Source: Litoreibacter halocynthiae (lineage in GTDB: Bacteria > Pseudomonadota > Alphaproteobacteria > Rhodobacterales > Rhodobacteraceae). From it: a DNA stretch of 64,000 bases. The notes below the pieces were generated by a model. That model did no database searches. It was not told where the DNA came from and was given only the letters and a program-made list of their open reading frames with translations. The stretch is taken from NCBI RefSeq assembly GCF_004365635.1, contig NZ_SOBH01000002.1, forward strand, positions 806,001 through 870,000. The letters are read 5' to 3'. Numbering within the stretch: the first letter of the stretch is position 1; each line of letters begins with the position of its first letter. This document shows positions 51,207 through 60,873 of the stretch, piece after piece. A program made the position numbers and the translations under genes.

Positions 51207-54200
51207 TTAGGCCATCAGGTCATATACCTCAGAGCTTCCGCTGATTTGCAGATTGATCTCGTCCAAAGCCGCGCCGTCGATAATCGCCCATATGATCTGG
51301 CCAGTGGGTTTGTAGATCACGAAGGCCTCCGCGGTCCCTGCCTCGCCGGCGTTTTCGGTCTCGGCGAAGTTGATCTGGAAGTCGGCGGCATTGGCTCCTG
51401 ACTGCCCAAAAACAAAGACGTCGCCATCAGTGTTGCTGTAGTCTTGGACCCAGTCCGATCCGTGGCCCTGCACGCCCAGATGATAGAAGTCGTCCGCGCC
51501 TGCACCCCCATTGAGGCGGTCGTGACCGAACCCGCCGTTGATGAAGTCATCACCCGCGCCGCCAAAAATCACGTCGCCCCATGCGCCACCGCTCAGAATA
51601 TCGTTACCGTTTTGGCCAATCAGCCTATCCCCACCAAAACCACCAACAATAATATCGTTGCCATCTTGGCCGTAGATTTCATCGTTGCCGTCACCGCCGT
51701 CGACCTCGTCGTGGCCTGCTCCAGCAAAAATTCTATCATTGCCGCTGAACACGCCCTGCCCACCGTGGATGCTATCGTTGCCATCCCCTCCGATGAGAAC
51801 ATCCTCACCCGTACCACCATCGATAAAATCGTCACCTGCCCCGCCGTCGAGCCTGTCATTGCCTTTCCCACCTTCCAGGCGGTTGGCAGTCAAGTTCCCG
51901 AATACGGAATCGTCGAAAGAAGACCCGATCACGTTCACGACAGTAGAGACTAACGGTACACCCCCTGCAGCAGCGCCCCAAGTCGCACCCCCGTCGAGAC
52001 GCACACCGACATAGCCCGAAGCACCAGCATAGCTGACGGTATCCACCGCCGGCTGTGGTTCAGGATCAGGCTGTGGTTCGGGATCCGGTTGTGGTTGAGG
52101 ATCAGGCTGTGGTTCCGGATCAGGCTGTGGTTCAGGATCCGGTTGTGGTTCCGGATTAGGCTGTGGTTCCGGATCCGGTTGTGGTTCAGGATCAGGCTGC
52201 GGATTCTGACCACCATGATCGTTTGTTAAGGCCGCCCACAGATCGGAATTATCCCGCGCATCGGATTCATCACCAATGGTTCGCACCGTGTTCTGACCGG
52301 TCCCAGAACCTGCAGACGTAACATTGAGCGTGACCGTGTCAGTTTCATAGTCAATGACGATCTCTGTGTCGCGATTTCCGGCGAGGCCTGTGATAGTTGC
52401 CGAAGCAAACTCACCGATTACCTCATCTACGCGGATAAGCTCGGTGCTTAGACTACCGTTCCCAATTCCGTTTAGGTCAAGGATCAAGGTTCCATCACCC
52501 AAATTCACTCCGGTTTGGATATTGGGGTTGTCACCTTCAGCACCTGAACGGAATTCTTCTATAGTACCCAGCTGCCCACCTTCGGCAGTGAAGCGTAGCT
52601 CTGATCCCACTTCAAGCGAAAGGACACCCGTGCGACCTTCATCGCCATCAAAGCCCACTCGGGCCTCGTCACCGACAATATTAAGTTCACTACCTGATTG
52701 CAGGACGAAATTGGCACCATCAGTGGCCAAAATGGCCTGTCCATCAGTGATATCGACATCCACGTTACCGACGAACACGTCGGTATTCACAAAGCGACCG
52801 CCATCAATATCGATATCAAGCCGATCTTGGTCGGAGTATCCGTCCATCCAGATCTGGCCTGCGGCACTGATGTTCAAATGTGCACCAGCACCGCCTACGG
52901 CAGTGTGATCGGTGATGTCGAGGCGCCCATGAGATACATTCAGCGTGCCGCCTTCGCCAAAATCGAGATCCTCGATGATTGTGGTGCCACCATAGTTCAC
53001 CCAGTTCCCGCCAAGATTGACGCTATCACCGGCAACAGCACCGGGTAGATCATCGGTCTCCCAATTCAACCGGTTGTCCCAGCGGATGCCATCTCCCAAT
53101 GCGTCAGGGACAAAATCAATCGTCTCTGACGTGATCCGACCTTCGACCGAAAGGCCAAATCCGGTCTGGAAGTAGGAAACGATAAGATCGGCATCTACCA
53201 CATCATCGAGGTCTTGCGCTGATTGGGCTCGCAAATAGTCAGCCAGATCAGAGATCGTGGCGTTAGGATTGCCCAAAAGTTGTTGGGTGAAATTTTGAAT
53301 TGTAGTGGCGTTGAGAGTGCTCGTGTTTAGACCATCAGTGTTTACACCCGTTGTACCATATCCGGCCGATCCCAACCAATTGTGAATGATTGTATCATCG
53401 TAGAACGCTCCGTTCTCGATGTGCAGCGCAGTTTGACCGTTGTCCTTAGCCGCAGTCTCGTTTGGATTATTCGGATCAGCAAGATGAGTGATTATGTTGT
53501 CTAGCAATACTGATTCATTTCCGCGGGTATCTACGCCGAAGGACAACGCGCCTTGAGAGGATGAACTAGAAGCTTTGTGCCCTGCAGACGTGATAACATT
53601 GTCAGTGAACAACGAGAAGTTCCCAACGTTCCCGGCTCCAAAGCTGTCTCCGCCGTGGAAGTTTGCGGCGACGTTATTGTCGAGGAATAGGTTGTCCTCA
53701 ATGAAGCCACCACTACGCACTTGCGCGCCCGTAGCCGAGCCTTGCATTGTGATGTTATCGCGGAATGTTACATCGGCGTTGTTTGCGTCAATGTAGACGT
53801 TATGGCTAAACATGTTTGGTGGCTTGCCACCGGCGGCTGAGAGATCATCGCGATAGTCGTCCGCCCATCCGTTGTGATCAAAGAGGGAGTCTTCGATTAA
53901 AATCCCATCCGTTCCAGCCACGTAGAGTCCAGAGGCAAATTCTGATCCGGTCCAGAAAGCACCTCCTTCAGGAGGTGTCAGATGATACGCGTCAACGATG
54001 GAACTATCACGGAAGGTAAAGTTCAACGAGTCCTGAACTATGAGTCCAAAACCATCATTGGTGATGTCCACATTGTTAAAGATAATGTTCTCGGCCTCAA
54101 GGATCGAGGCACCTTCTTGCAGTGATAGATTGCTAATCACTACATTTTCTGCGGATTGTGAAAACGCGAAGATTTCACTGTTGATGACTGGCTTGTTGCC

Positions 54201-54908
54201 ATCGCCATACGACGTGATGTGCACTGGGTGCAGCTCATCCTCGCCAGTTGTACCGCGCAAATCAAAGGTGTTCCCGAGGTCATATTCGTAACCGCTTTCG
54301 AACAACAACCAGTTGGACGATGGCGCCGAGCCTTGGCCTGCCACTGTTTCCCACAGCATCATTGCAGCGTCGGCGTCGAGCGGTGCATCAGGGCTACCAC
54401 CGTATTGCGGATGTGCCGCCAACCAGGCGCCGTTAATGGCTCCGGGGCTAACTCCTTCAATTGCCGCGATATCATCAATGCTTAGCGCAATGTCGCTGCC
54501 TGAAACATGGATATCGCGGTGATTGTCGCCGGTTTCCACGACAAGTTCGCCATTGGCCGCAGTCTCCAGCATGTAAATGTCGCCGTCGTTCCAACCAGCA
54601 GCCTGCGTCGTTGTCGCGACTGTAACATTGTCATTGAACGTCTGGGAGGAACCGTCGTTGTAGGTAACTTCATAGCTGATGCTCAACGAGCCGGAATACT
54701 CATGATCCATACTCATGACCAATGACAGCGTATTGTCTGGGTTCACCGTCAGGTTGCCGTGATCGGGCTGCTCGACGATGCGAATGCTTGCGACACTGCC
54801 TTGGTTTTCGACACTAAGCGTGGAAACGCGACCACCAGAAACGCTATAGTTCCCTGAGGAAGCATCTATAGCACTCACCGAACCGCCGTTAGCTGTATTT
54901 ACTGGCAT
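51207..54908 (-). CDS. Large secreted RTX / parallel beta-helix protein
   Basis: The 1233-aa protein has no Sec signal but RTX-type export features. It has an N-terminal cadherin-like beta segment (1-110), a right-handed beta-helix region (about 225-460, asparagine-rich turns such as ENIIFNNVDITNDG and DNLFLDNNVA), a further beta domain, a Pro/Glu/Gln/Asp linker at 902-953, and about 12 GGxGxDx(L/I) calcium-binding repeats at 1007-1137. The C-terminus resembles type I secretion targets. Beta-helix folds suit polysaccharide binding or cleavage; no lyase active site was identified. No T1SS genes are adjacent, but the capsule operon lies upstream. Confidence 0.85.
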   Translation of the reverse strand: MPVNTANGGSVSAIDASSGNYSVSGGRVSTLSVENQGSVASIRIVEQPDHGNLTVNPDNTLSLVMSMDHEYSGSLSISYEVTYNDGSSQTFNDNVTVATTTQAAGWNDGDIYMLETAANGELVVETGDNHRDIHVSGSDIALSIDDIAAIEGVSPGAINGAWLAAHPQYGGSPDAPLDADAAMMLWETVAGQGSAPSSNWLLFESGYEYDLGNTFDLRGTTGEDELHPVHITSYGDGNKPVINSEIFAFSQSAENVVISNLSLQEGASILEAENIIFNNVDITNDGFGLIVQDSLNFTFRDSSIVDAYHLTPPEGGAFWTGSEFASGLYVAGTDGILIEDSLFDHNGWADDYRDDLSAAGGKPPNMFSHNVYIDANNADVTFRDNITMQGSATGAQVRSGGFIEDNLFLDNNVAANFHGGDSFGAGNVGNFSLFTDNVITSAGHKASSSSSQGALSFGVDTRGNESVLLDNIITHLADPNNPNETAAKDNGQTALHIENGAFYDDTIIHNWLGSAGYGTTGVNTDGLNTSTLNATTIQNFTQQLLGNPNATISDLADYLRAQSAQDLDDVVDADLIVSYFQTGFGLSVEGRITSETIDFVPDALGDGIRWDNRLNWETDDLPGAVAGDSVNLGGNWVNYGGTTIIEDLDFGEGGTLNVSHGRLDITDHTAVGGAGAHLNISAAGQIWMDGYSDQDRLDIDIDGGRFVNTDVFVGNVDVDITDGQAILATDGANFVLQSGSELNIVGDEARVGFDGDEGRTGVLSLEVGSELRFTAEGGQLGTIEEFRSGAEGDNPNIQTGVNLGDGTLILDLNGIGNGSLSTELIRVDEVIGEFASATITGLAGNRDTEIVIDYETDTVTLNVTSAGSGTGQNTVRTIGDESDARDNSDLWAALTNDHGGQNPQPDPEPQPDPEPQPNPEPQPDPEPQPDPEPQPDPQPQPDPEPQPDPEPQPAVDTVSYAGASGYVGVRLDGGATWGAAAGGVPLVSTVVNVIGSSFDDSVFGNLTANRLEGGKGNDRLDGGAGDDFIDGGTGEDVLIGGDGNDSIHGGQGVFSGNDRIFAGAGHDEVDGGDGNDEIYGQDGNDIIVGGFGGDRLIGQNGNDILSGGAWGDVIFGGAGDDFINGGFGHDRLNGGAGADDFYHLGVQGHGSDWVQDYSNTDGDVFVFGQSGANAADFQINFAETENAGEAGTAEAFVIYKPTGQIIWAIIDGAALDEINLQISGSSEVYDLMA
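52051..52205 (-). repeat. 18-bp in-frame tandem repeat encoding the PEPQPD linker
   Basis: About eight and a half copies of an 18-base unit (GGTTCAGGATCAGGCTGT-like on the plus strand) encode the PEPQPD linker of the RTX protein. Copies differ by single changes (PEPQPN, PQPQPD). The repeat is in frame, so slippage by whole units would only change linker length. Confidence 0.85.
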
Positions 54909-55491
54909 TGAAAGTCCTCACAAGAATGTTGCATTCCGCGTTTAAGATGCGGTTGATCCGAGCCGACGACTCGCGACGCCGACGCTATGGCGCGAATGTG
55001 TTATTGATTGGAATGAACAGCGGCGAAGTCGTGGCGAATCGGCAAAGTCCTGCCGTTAGTGTCGTGGGCGCAAGCGACAATGCGCGCAAATTTGACCGAG
55101 GGGAGATCGTTCCTGAACTCACGGAGCAACTTTCGGAATGCCTCACGTCTATTCCGGCGAGACAAAGCCATTCCAACACCGAGAATGGATCAAACGAAAG
55201 ACACTCGAACTGCGCCGCTTGCACCACAGCCAACGCGCCGCAAATGCAACCAACCAGATGAGCCAAACGCTCTCCTGGCTTAAGCCGCCTTCGGTTTCGA
55301 AAGGTCTGACAACGGACACCGCTTTAGGCCGTGCCCGTAGATCAGACTCGTTCGGTCGGTCGGATTGCGGCGATGCGGCCAAGGGCAAGTTTGAGCCCAA
55401 ACCTTCTCACATCCACCCAATTTGGCGCAAATTTGAGCCATAATTCAAATGTAGCTTGTATCCATCGAAGTGCTGGATAGGGGCCTGAACC
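54909..55491. promoter_or_regulatory. 583-bp divergent region between RTX gene and capsule operon
   Basis: No gene is supported. GCAAATTTGA occurs at 55086-55095 and 55427-55436, with a variant GCAAGTTTGA at 55385-55394; the last two are 42 bp apart (four helical turns), both followed by GCC. The final copy forms part of a dyad ATTTGA-N8-TCAAAT at 55431-55450, ending 41 bp before the capsule operon start. These are candidate binding sites for a regulator acting on one or both directions. Confidence 0.45.
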
Positions 55492-56859
55492 GTGAATGTA
55501 ATGCTAAACAACGTGCCCAATGTGCAAGGGACCGAATTGGTAAAAAACCCGATTCGGTTCGTTTTGGACAACGTGAAGGAAAAAGCGACATTCGAAAATG
55601 TGGCGGTAGTCGGGCTTGGCTATGTGGGTCTTCCCCTTGCTGTCTGTCTTGCGGAGAAGTTTCAAAAGGTCGCGGGCTTCGATATCTCCAAGCAACGCAT
55701 TGCTGAAATCAACAATGGCTACGACGCGACGAACGAGCTGAGCAAAAATGTCGTGCAAGGCTCCGGTTTGGTCGCGAGTGCTGACGCTTCAAGCCTTGCA
55801 GATGCGTCCTTCTTTATCGTGACTGTTCCAACACCAATCAACGACGCCCATCAGCCTGATTTGTCGCCGCTGCAATCGGCATGTGACATGATCGGACCCT
55901 ATCTGAAGGCCGGCGATGTCGTCGTCTTTGAATCGACAGTTTACCCCGGCGTTACGGAGGATTTCTGCGCGCCCATCCTCGAAAAGCTATCCGGGCTGAA
56001 AGCCTGTGAAGACTTTGGTTTGGGCTACAGCCCGGAGCGGATCAACCCGGGCGACAAGGTCAACACAGTTGAAAACACGATCAAGGTTGTATCGGGCGAT
56101 AGCCCTGAGACCCTTGAGCGCGTCAAAGCAGTTTATAACACTGTGATCAAAGCCGGCCTGCATGTCGCGCCGACGATCAAAGTGGCCGAAGCATCAAAGG
56201 TTTTGGAGAATACACAGCGCGATATCAACATCGCCTTGATGAACGAAATGTCCCAGATTTGTGACAAGGTTGGCATCAACACGAATGAGGTGATCGAAGC
56301 CGCAGGCACGAAGTGGAACTTCTTGAAGTTTACGCCCGGTTTGGTTGGTGGGCACTGCATTGGCGTGGATCCCTACTATCTTGCCACATTGGCGGAAAAA
56401 GTCGGTCACCACCCGCAGGTTATTCTGGCTGGTCGTCGTACCAACGATGGTATGGTGCGTCACGTTGCCGACACGACTTTGCGGATGCTGATCAAAAAGG
56501 GCGGCGACATTCGCGACATGCGTGTTGGTGTTTGTGGCATTACTTTCAAAGAGAACGTACCTGATATTCGCAATTCCAAATCCTTGGAAATTGTCGACGC
56601 GTTGCGCGGGTTTGGCATCACACCTTTGGTGCACGATCCGAAATGCACGGCAGACTCGGCCGTCGCTGCTGGCTTCGAGCTGTGCACCGCAGACGAGATG
56701 TCGAACCTGGATGCAATGGTTCTGGCCACACCACATGACGCGTATTTGAGCGATCTGACGTTTCTTCAGAAAATCCGCGAAGACGGGATTCTTGTCGATG
56801 TACGTGGTGTCTACCGCAGCTCACCCGAAGCAAAGGCGCTGCGCTACTGGTCGCTATAA
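55492..56859 (+). CDS. UDP-N-acetyl-sugar 6-dehydrogenase (TviB/WbpA-type)
   Basis: The 455-aa nucleotide-sugar dehydrogenase has Rossmann motif VAVVGLGYVGLPLAVCLAEKF, VPTPINDAHQPDLSPL, GYSPERINPGD, and the catalytic cysteine C289 in GGHCIGVDPYYL. The HCIGVDPYYL text favours UDP-GlcNAc or UDP-ManNAc dehydrogenases over UDP-glucose dehydrogenase. It makes a uronic-acid precursor in the cytosol. The GTG at 55492 is used because AGGGGC lies upstream; ATG at 55501 is an alternative. First gene of the capsule operon. Confidence 0.92.
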   Translation: MNVMLNNVPNVQGTELVKNPIRFVLDNVKEKATFENVAVVGLGYVGLPLAVCLAEKFQKVAGFDISKQRIAEINNGYDATNELSKNVVQGSGLVASADASSLADASFFIVTVPTPINDAHQPDLSPLQSACDMIGPYLKAGDVVVFESTVYPGVTEDFCAPILEKLSGLKACEDFGLGYSPERINPGDKVNTVENTIKVVSGDSPETLERVKAVYNTVIKAGLHVAPTIKVAEASKVLENTQRDINIALMNEMSQICDKVGINTNEVIEAAGTKWNFLKFTPGLVGGHCIGVDPYYLATLAEKVGHHPQVILAGRRTNDGMVRHVADTTLRMLIKKGGDIRDMRVGVCGITFKENVPDIRNSKSLEIVDALRGFGITPLVHDPKCTADSAVAAGFELCTADEMSNLDAMVLATPHDAYLSDLTFLQKIREDGILVDVRGVYRSSPEAKALRYWSL

Positions 56860-56889
56860 ATTAACAAACTCGCGAAGGGGCTCGCGCTA

Positions 56890-58917
56890 ATGTTTACAAT
56901 CACACCAATCGGGTCGTGCCGTATCACGACACCCCTACGCCGGGGCCAATTCGTTCACGGTTTCAACCTGAACATGGAGCGGTGCTACGGCTACTGCCAT
57001 TCGCCAGCGGAGGCCGTGCAGATGGCACGCTTTATGCAAGGTGCAGCAGACATTCCGCACGACGTCTGGCCGCTTGTATCTCGCGCGCAGGATTTGAGCG
57101 CCGTGTCTGCAAACACTCATGAAGCGTCCGACCTATATGTGGTTGAACTCGCCTCTGCCAAAGAAGTTACCGTCGACGGCGTGTCTATCCAGCTAAACTA
57201 TCTGAATGCTACATTCTCCGAGTTTTTCGCGGACACCACCCGTGCGCAATCCTTCTGGGCGCTTGCTGAATCCGGCGACAGGGCCGAGCAGCTAGCTTTT
57301 CTGGATCAACACTGGGCGGCGACGCCACAACAGCAGGAAGACGCCCGGATGCTGGGCAAGATGCGCCTAAAATTTGTCACGCGCGACAGCCTGCAACGGG
57401 ACATCAAAACCCTGACCGAGATTCTGCCCGACGTTCTGTTCGTGTCGCATGTCGACGCCCGCAAAGAGGACGGACGACCTATCGGGTCGCGGTCACGTTT
57501 CATTGAAATGGTGTCGGAAGAAGTGACATTGGCCGGGTGCAAGTTTTTCAACCCAACTGACCTGATGGACGTGTTCGGGCAGTCCGCGGCCATTGAAGAC
57601 GAAAGCGCTGGCCTTGCGCATTTCACCGACGCATTCGCCAGTGGAATTATGGATCAGTGGATGGGCAAGGTGATTGCCCCCAAAACCGATGCTTCCATTC
57701 GCAACGGTGTTTCCAACGCTATGGAAATTCACTTCCCCACCCAGATTGCCGCTGCCTGTGACAATGGCCGGTTTGCTCAGACAATCATGCGGCTGCACGA
57801 GCTGTCGAACGATGGCGCAAAGGTCGACGGATTGCTGAGTGACGTGATGCAAGCGCAACAACGCGCGATCGAGGCTTTCAGGACCAAGATTGCGGGCGTC
57901 GCCCATGATGGCTTGACTGAAGAAGACCGCGAGGCATTGGTGTTGGAGGCGTGCGAAATCGGGGTGTTCAAGGAAGCTTTGACGCTGGCCGAATCCACTG
58001 CTCCTCAGCCTTTCGAGCTGCCCGTCCATGTCCTTGTGCGGGTTGCTGATATGGCGGCAACTTCTGGTGATTTGGGCACGGCGTTTGCGTTTTATTTGGC
58101 TCTGGCACGTAGAGGTCATCAGCCTGCATTTGATGTTCTTGCGAAGCTTGCGGTCACTCTTGATCTGGACCTGCTGACGAGGCTGGAGACTGGTCAACGG
58201 GCGTCTTTCTTGTCGCATGTGACACCTGCCACCCGCGTTCAGCTTTTGCAGCTCAACGATGCCGCCCTCACCGAAGCCGTTTCCCCTGAAACGACGCCGG
58301 AAGAGGCGGAAGAGATCGTGCGCGACCTAAGCGCGACGCATGGAATTGGATATGCCGCCGAGGTACTGGCCGCGTGGAGAGAGCATCAGGGCACGGACCG
58401 CGTCACGCATGCGGTTTTAGTGTCTGTTCTGGACAGCTGGGTCGCAACCGCGTTGAGTTTCGAAGAACGTCTGGACCGCATCCATGGATTGCATGCGGTC
58501 CTATTTGCCGCGCCCCGCCACCAACCTTCCCGTATTGCGATGCAAGATATTCGCAAGGAGCTGGCGTTGCTTATTCGTGCTGCTGGCAAGGCGGGCGACA
58601 TCGATCTGTTGGACTCGCTTTCGAGCGAGGCTGCCGCACTTTCCCAAGACCTGCCAGAGCTTGATCTGTGGCGTGCACGGTTGCGGTTTGCGCGGGGCGA
58701 ATACATGACCGCATTGCAGCTTGGAAAGTCCGCCGCCGCATTGTTGCCGGAGACGATCAACGTATGGGTCCTTTTGATGCGCGCTGCGACCAAGGCACAG
58801 CAAACATCTGAAGCTATCGAGTTTGCGCGCAATGTTATCGGGCTTGCCTGTCCGAAGACGGAAGCGTTGAAGTCCGAAGCCGAGACCATCGTGCAAACGC
58901 ATTTGGTTGGGACCTAA
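56890..58917 (+). CDS. Capsule-locus protein: SGNH/GSCFA-like N-terminus plus helical repeats, function unknown
   Basis: I do not recognise a named family for this 675-aa protein. It opens with FTITPIGSCRITTPL, where G8-S9-C10 resembles the nucleophile block of GSCFA/SGNH hydrolases, and a later SHVDAR (S186-H187-V188-D189) could hold further active-site residues. From about residue 290 it is nearly all helical, with TPR/Sel1-like pairs such as DLGTAFAFYLALARRGHQPAFDVLAKLA and RFARGEYMTALQLGKSAAALLP. There is no signal peptide. It sits between the sugar dehydrogenase and a glycosyltransferase, 3 bp from the latter, so a polysaccharide-modifying or assembly role is inferred. Confidence 0.6.
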   Translation: MFTITPIGSCRITTPLRRGQFVHGFNLNMERCYGYCHSPAEAVQMARFMQGAADIPHDVWPLVSRAQDLSAVSANTHEASDLYVVELASAKEVTVDGVSIQLNYLNATFSEFFADTTRAQSFWALAESGDRAEQLAFLDQHWAATPQQQEDARMLGKMRLKFVTRDSLQRDIKTLTEILPDVLFVSHVDARKEDGRPIGSRSRFIEMVSEEVTLAGCKFFNPTDLMDVFGQSAAIEDESAGLAHFTDAFASGIMDQWMGKVIAPKTDASIRNGVSNAMEIHFPTQIAAACDNGRFAQTIMRLHELSNDGAKVDGLLSDVMQAQQRAIEAFRTKIAGVAHDGLTEEDREALVLEACEIGVFKEALTLAESTAPQPFELPVHVLVRVADMAATSGDLGTAFAFYLALARRGHQPAFDVLAKLAVTLDLDLLTRLETGQRASFLSHVTPATRVQLLQLNDAALTEAVSPETTPEEAEEIVRDLSATHGIGYAAEVLAAWREHQGTDRVTHAVLVSVLDSWVATALSFEERLDRIHGLHAVLFAAPRHQPSRIAMQDIRKELALLIRAAGKAGDIDLLDSLSSEAAALSQDLPELDLWRARLRFARGEYMTALQLGKSAAALLPETINVWVLLMRAATKAQQTSEAIEFARNVIGLACPKTEALKSEAETIVQTHLVGT

Positions 58918-58920
58918 GTC

Positions 58921-60873
58921 ATGCAACCCCTGTCAGAAGTCCTGAATTTTGCCGCTGATGCTCCAGCCCTTCCGAAAGACTTTTCGGAAGAGGTCTATGA
59001 GATGAGCCGTGGCATTACGTGTCCGGAAAAGGCGAAGCTGGTCTTTGAAAAGTTGGCACCGATCCTCCAAGGGTTCCGTGCCGACCACGACATCGCCATC
59101 GCCTGCGGGCTGCTACTGGAAAAGCAGCGCAATGAAAAAGGGATGCGCGATATCTGGGGCGACCTGTGCAACCTGTACCCGGACGACTTGACCTCTTTGA
59201 GGATGCTCATGCGTTGGTATCGCCGCGAGCAGAATGTCGCGGCAGGCATTGAGTTGATTGCAGAGATGTTTCCTGAATGCTGGCACAGCCTGAAACAGGC
59301 AAACAAGGCAATTCCTGCATTGGCCGAGCTGAAGGCTTGGACCGAAATCGACGAAATCATGTCATGCCTTCTGGTGCTTCACTCGGGTGATCGCCCGATC
59401 CGAATGACCTATATCAAGCTGCTAAACGAGCAATCGCGCTTTGCCGAAGCCGCGAAACTCGCCGAACATGTGCAAGGGCAAAGCAGCATGGGCAAGGCCT
59501 CGCAGGATCTGCTTGTTTCGGTTAGCCGTCATGCGAAGACGCTGAGCAAGAACAATCTTGCCAATGCAAATGACGGGATCTTTGACCTTATTGCAAAGGC
59601 TGATGCGCCTCGCGCCTTCACCAAATGCAAGAACGTCGTCTTCTTCACCGGACAGCTTGGCACAGGTGGGGCAGAGCGGCAGATGACTCGCATCGCTTGC
59701 GCCTATCAAGACCGCTACGACGCTGGCCAACCGCTTGGCATCGCCCCCAAAGTCTGGGTGAAACACGCGACAGCATCCAGCGGTGCGGACTTCTACCGTC
59801 CGTTGCTGACCAAAACAGGCGTCGAAACTACCGTTTTGTCCGAAATGCCCGAAGTGCCTGTCGCGACATTGGAGGGCCTTTCTGATGATATGAAGGAGCT
59901 GCTTGAGCTGTTGGCCCCCGATGTTTTGCGCCACACCTGCCAGCTCTATTCGATGTTTCGTGAGGACCAGACCGACATTGCCTATCTGTGGCAGGATGGC
60001 GGTATCGTTCAGTCCGCCATTGCCGCCGTTCTGGCGGGTGTTCCGCGGATCGTCACATCCTTCCGCGGGCTTCCACCAAACCTGAGGCCGAACCTTTACC
60101 GCGACGAGTTGCCCGTACTTTACGCGGCCCTCGCGCGCCTGCCTCATGTCACGTTCACCGCGAACAGCCAAAAGGCCGCTACTGCATATGAACAGTGGCT
60201 CTCGCTGGATGCAGGCACGGTCATCGTTGTTCCAAATGCTACGCCGGCAGTTTTACCAGAGGGCGATGACACGGATCACGCATTTTGGTCGGAGGTTCTT
60301 GATGCCTCGGAAGGCTGTACCAAGACGGTGTTGGGCGTTTTCCGGTTTGACCAGAACAAGCGCCCACTGGAATGGATCAAGGCCGCTGCCCGCTCGATCG
60401 CTCACCGCGACGACACCCGCTTTGTCATGCTTGGCAGCGGCGCGCTGCATGGTGAGTGCGCGGCATTGATCGAAGAGTTCGGACTCTCAAACCGTGTTTT
60501 CCTTGCGGGCATTCGCAGCAAGGTCGGCTTCTATATGCACCGCGCCGACCTGCTGGTTCATCTGGCCGAGATGGAGGGCCTTCCGAACGTTCTGATCGAA
60601 GCCCAGCTTGCCGGAACACCCGTTTTGGCAACTCCGGCGGGCGGCACCGACGAAGTGGTCTTTGACGGCGTCACGGGGCATATCCTGTCAGCGGCAACGA
60701 CCTTGCCGGAAGCAGAGCTTGACGAGACGCTTGAGCGCCTTCTGGCCGATGAAGATGAACTCGCCAAGCTTGGCGCCGCGGCGATGACGCAATCCGGCGA
60801 CCGCTTTTCTGTCGAAACAATTCTCGGGCGCACGACCGAGCTATTCAATACACCAAGACTGGACACTGAATGA
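58921..60873 (+). CDS. Glycosyltransferase family 4-like with helical N-terminal domain
   Basis: The 650-aa protein has about 235 residues of helical, TPR-like sequence, then a GT-B glycosyltransferase. FFTGQLGTGGAERQMTRIA at 241-259 marks the acceptor-side domain. The donor-side domain has LGVFRFDQNKRPLEWIKAA and the E-x7-E motif E552-GLPNVLI-E560, followed by GTPVLATPAGGTDEVV. It is a probable retaining enzyme adding a sugar to the capsule repeat unit in the cytosol. The helical N-terminus resembles the C-terminal half of the preceding protein in style, suggesting a shared scaffold. Its stop overlaps the next start (ATGA). Confidence 0.87.
   Translation: MQPLSEVLNFAADAPALPKDFSEEVYEMSRGITCPEKAKLVFEKLAPILQGFRADHDIAIACGLLLEKQRNEKGMRDIWGDLCNLYPDDLTSLRMLMRWYRREQNVAAGIELIAEMFPECWHSLKQANKAIPALAELKAWTEIDEIMSCLLVLHSGDRPIRMTYIKLLNEQSRFAEAAKLAEHVQGQSSMGKASQDLLVSVSRHAKTLSKNNLANANDGIFDLIAKADAPRAFTKCKNVVFFTGQLGTGGAERQMTRIACAYQDRYDAGQPLGIAPKVWVKHATASSGADFYRPLLTKTGVETTVLSEMPEVPVATLEGLSDDMKELLELLAPDVLRHTCQLYSMFREDQTDIAYLWQDGGIVQSAIAAVLAGVPRIVTSFRGLPPNLRPNLYRDELPVLYAALARLPHVTFTANSQKAATAYEQWLSLDAGTVIVVPNATPAVLPEGDDTDHAFWSEVLDASEGCTKTVLGVFRFDQNKRPLEWIKAAARSIAHRDDTRFVMLGSGALHGECAALIEEFGLSNRVFLAGIRSKVGFYMHRADLLVHLAEMEGLPNVLIEAQLAGTPVLATPAGGTDEVVFDGVTGHILSAATTLPEAELDETLERLLADEDELAKLGAAAMTQSGDRFSVETILGRTTELFNTPRLDTE

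Noticed and set aside
51009-51401. 130-codon plus-strand frame at the 3' end of the RTX gene
   Set aside because: Its second half is antisense to RTX coding sequence and the first half has no ribosome site or domain.
52051-52205. Short tandem repeat considered as a CRISPR-like array
   Set aside because: Units are contiguous without unique spacers, and all copies are in frame within the RTX protein.
54985-55266. 93-codon minus-strand frame between RTX and capsule genes
   Set aside because: No ribosome site, no recognisable domain, unusual composition; not supported as a gene.
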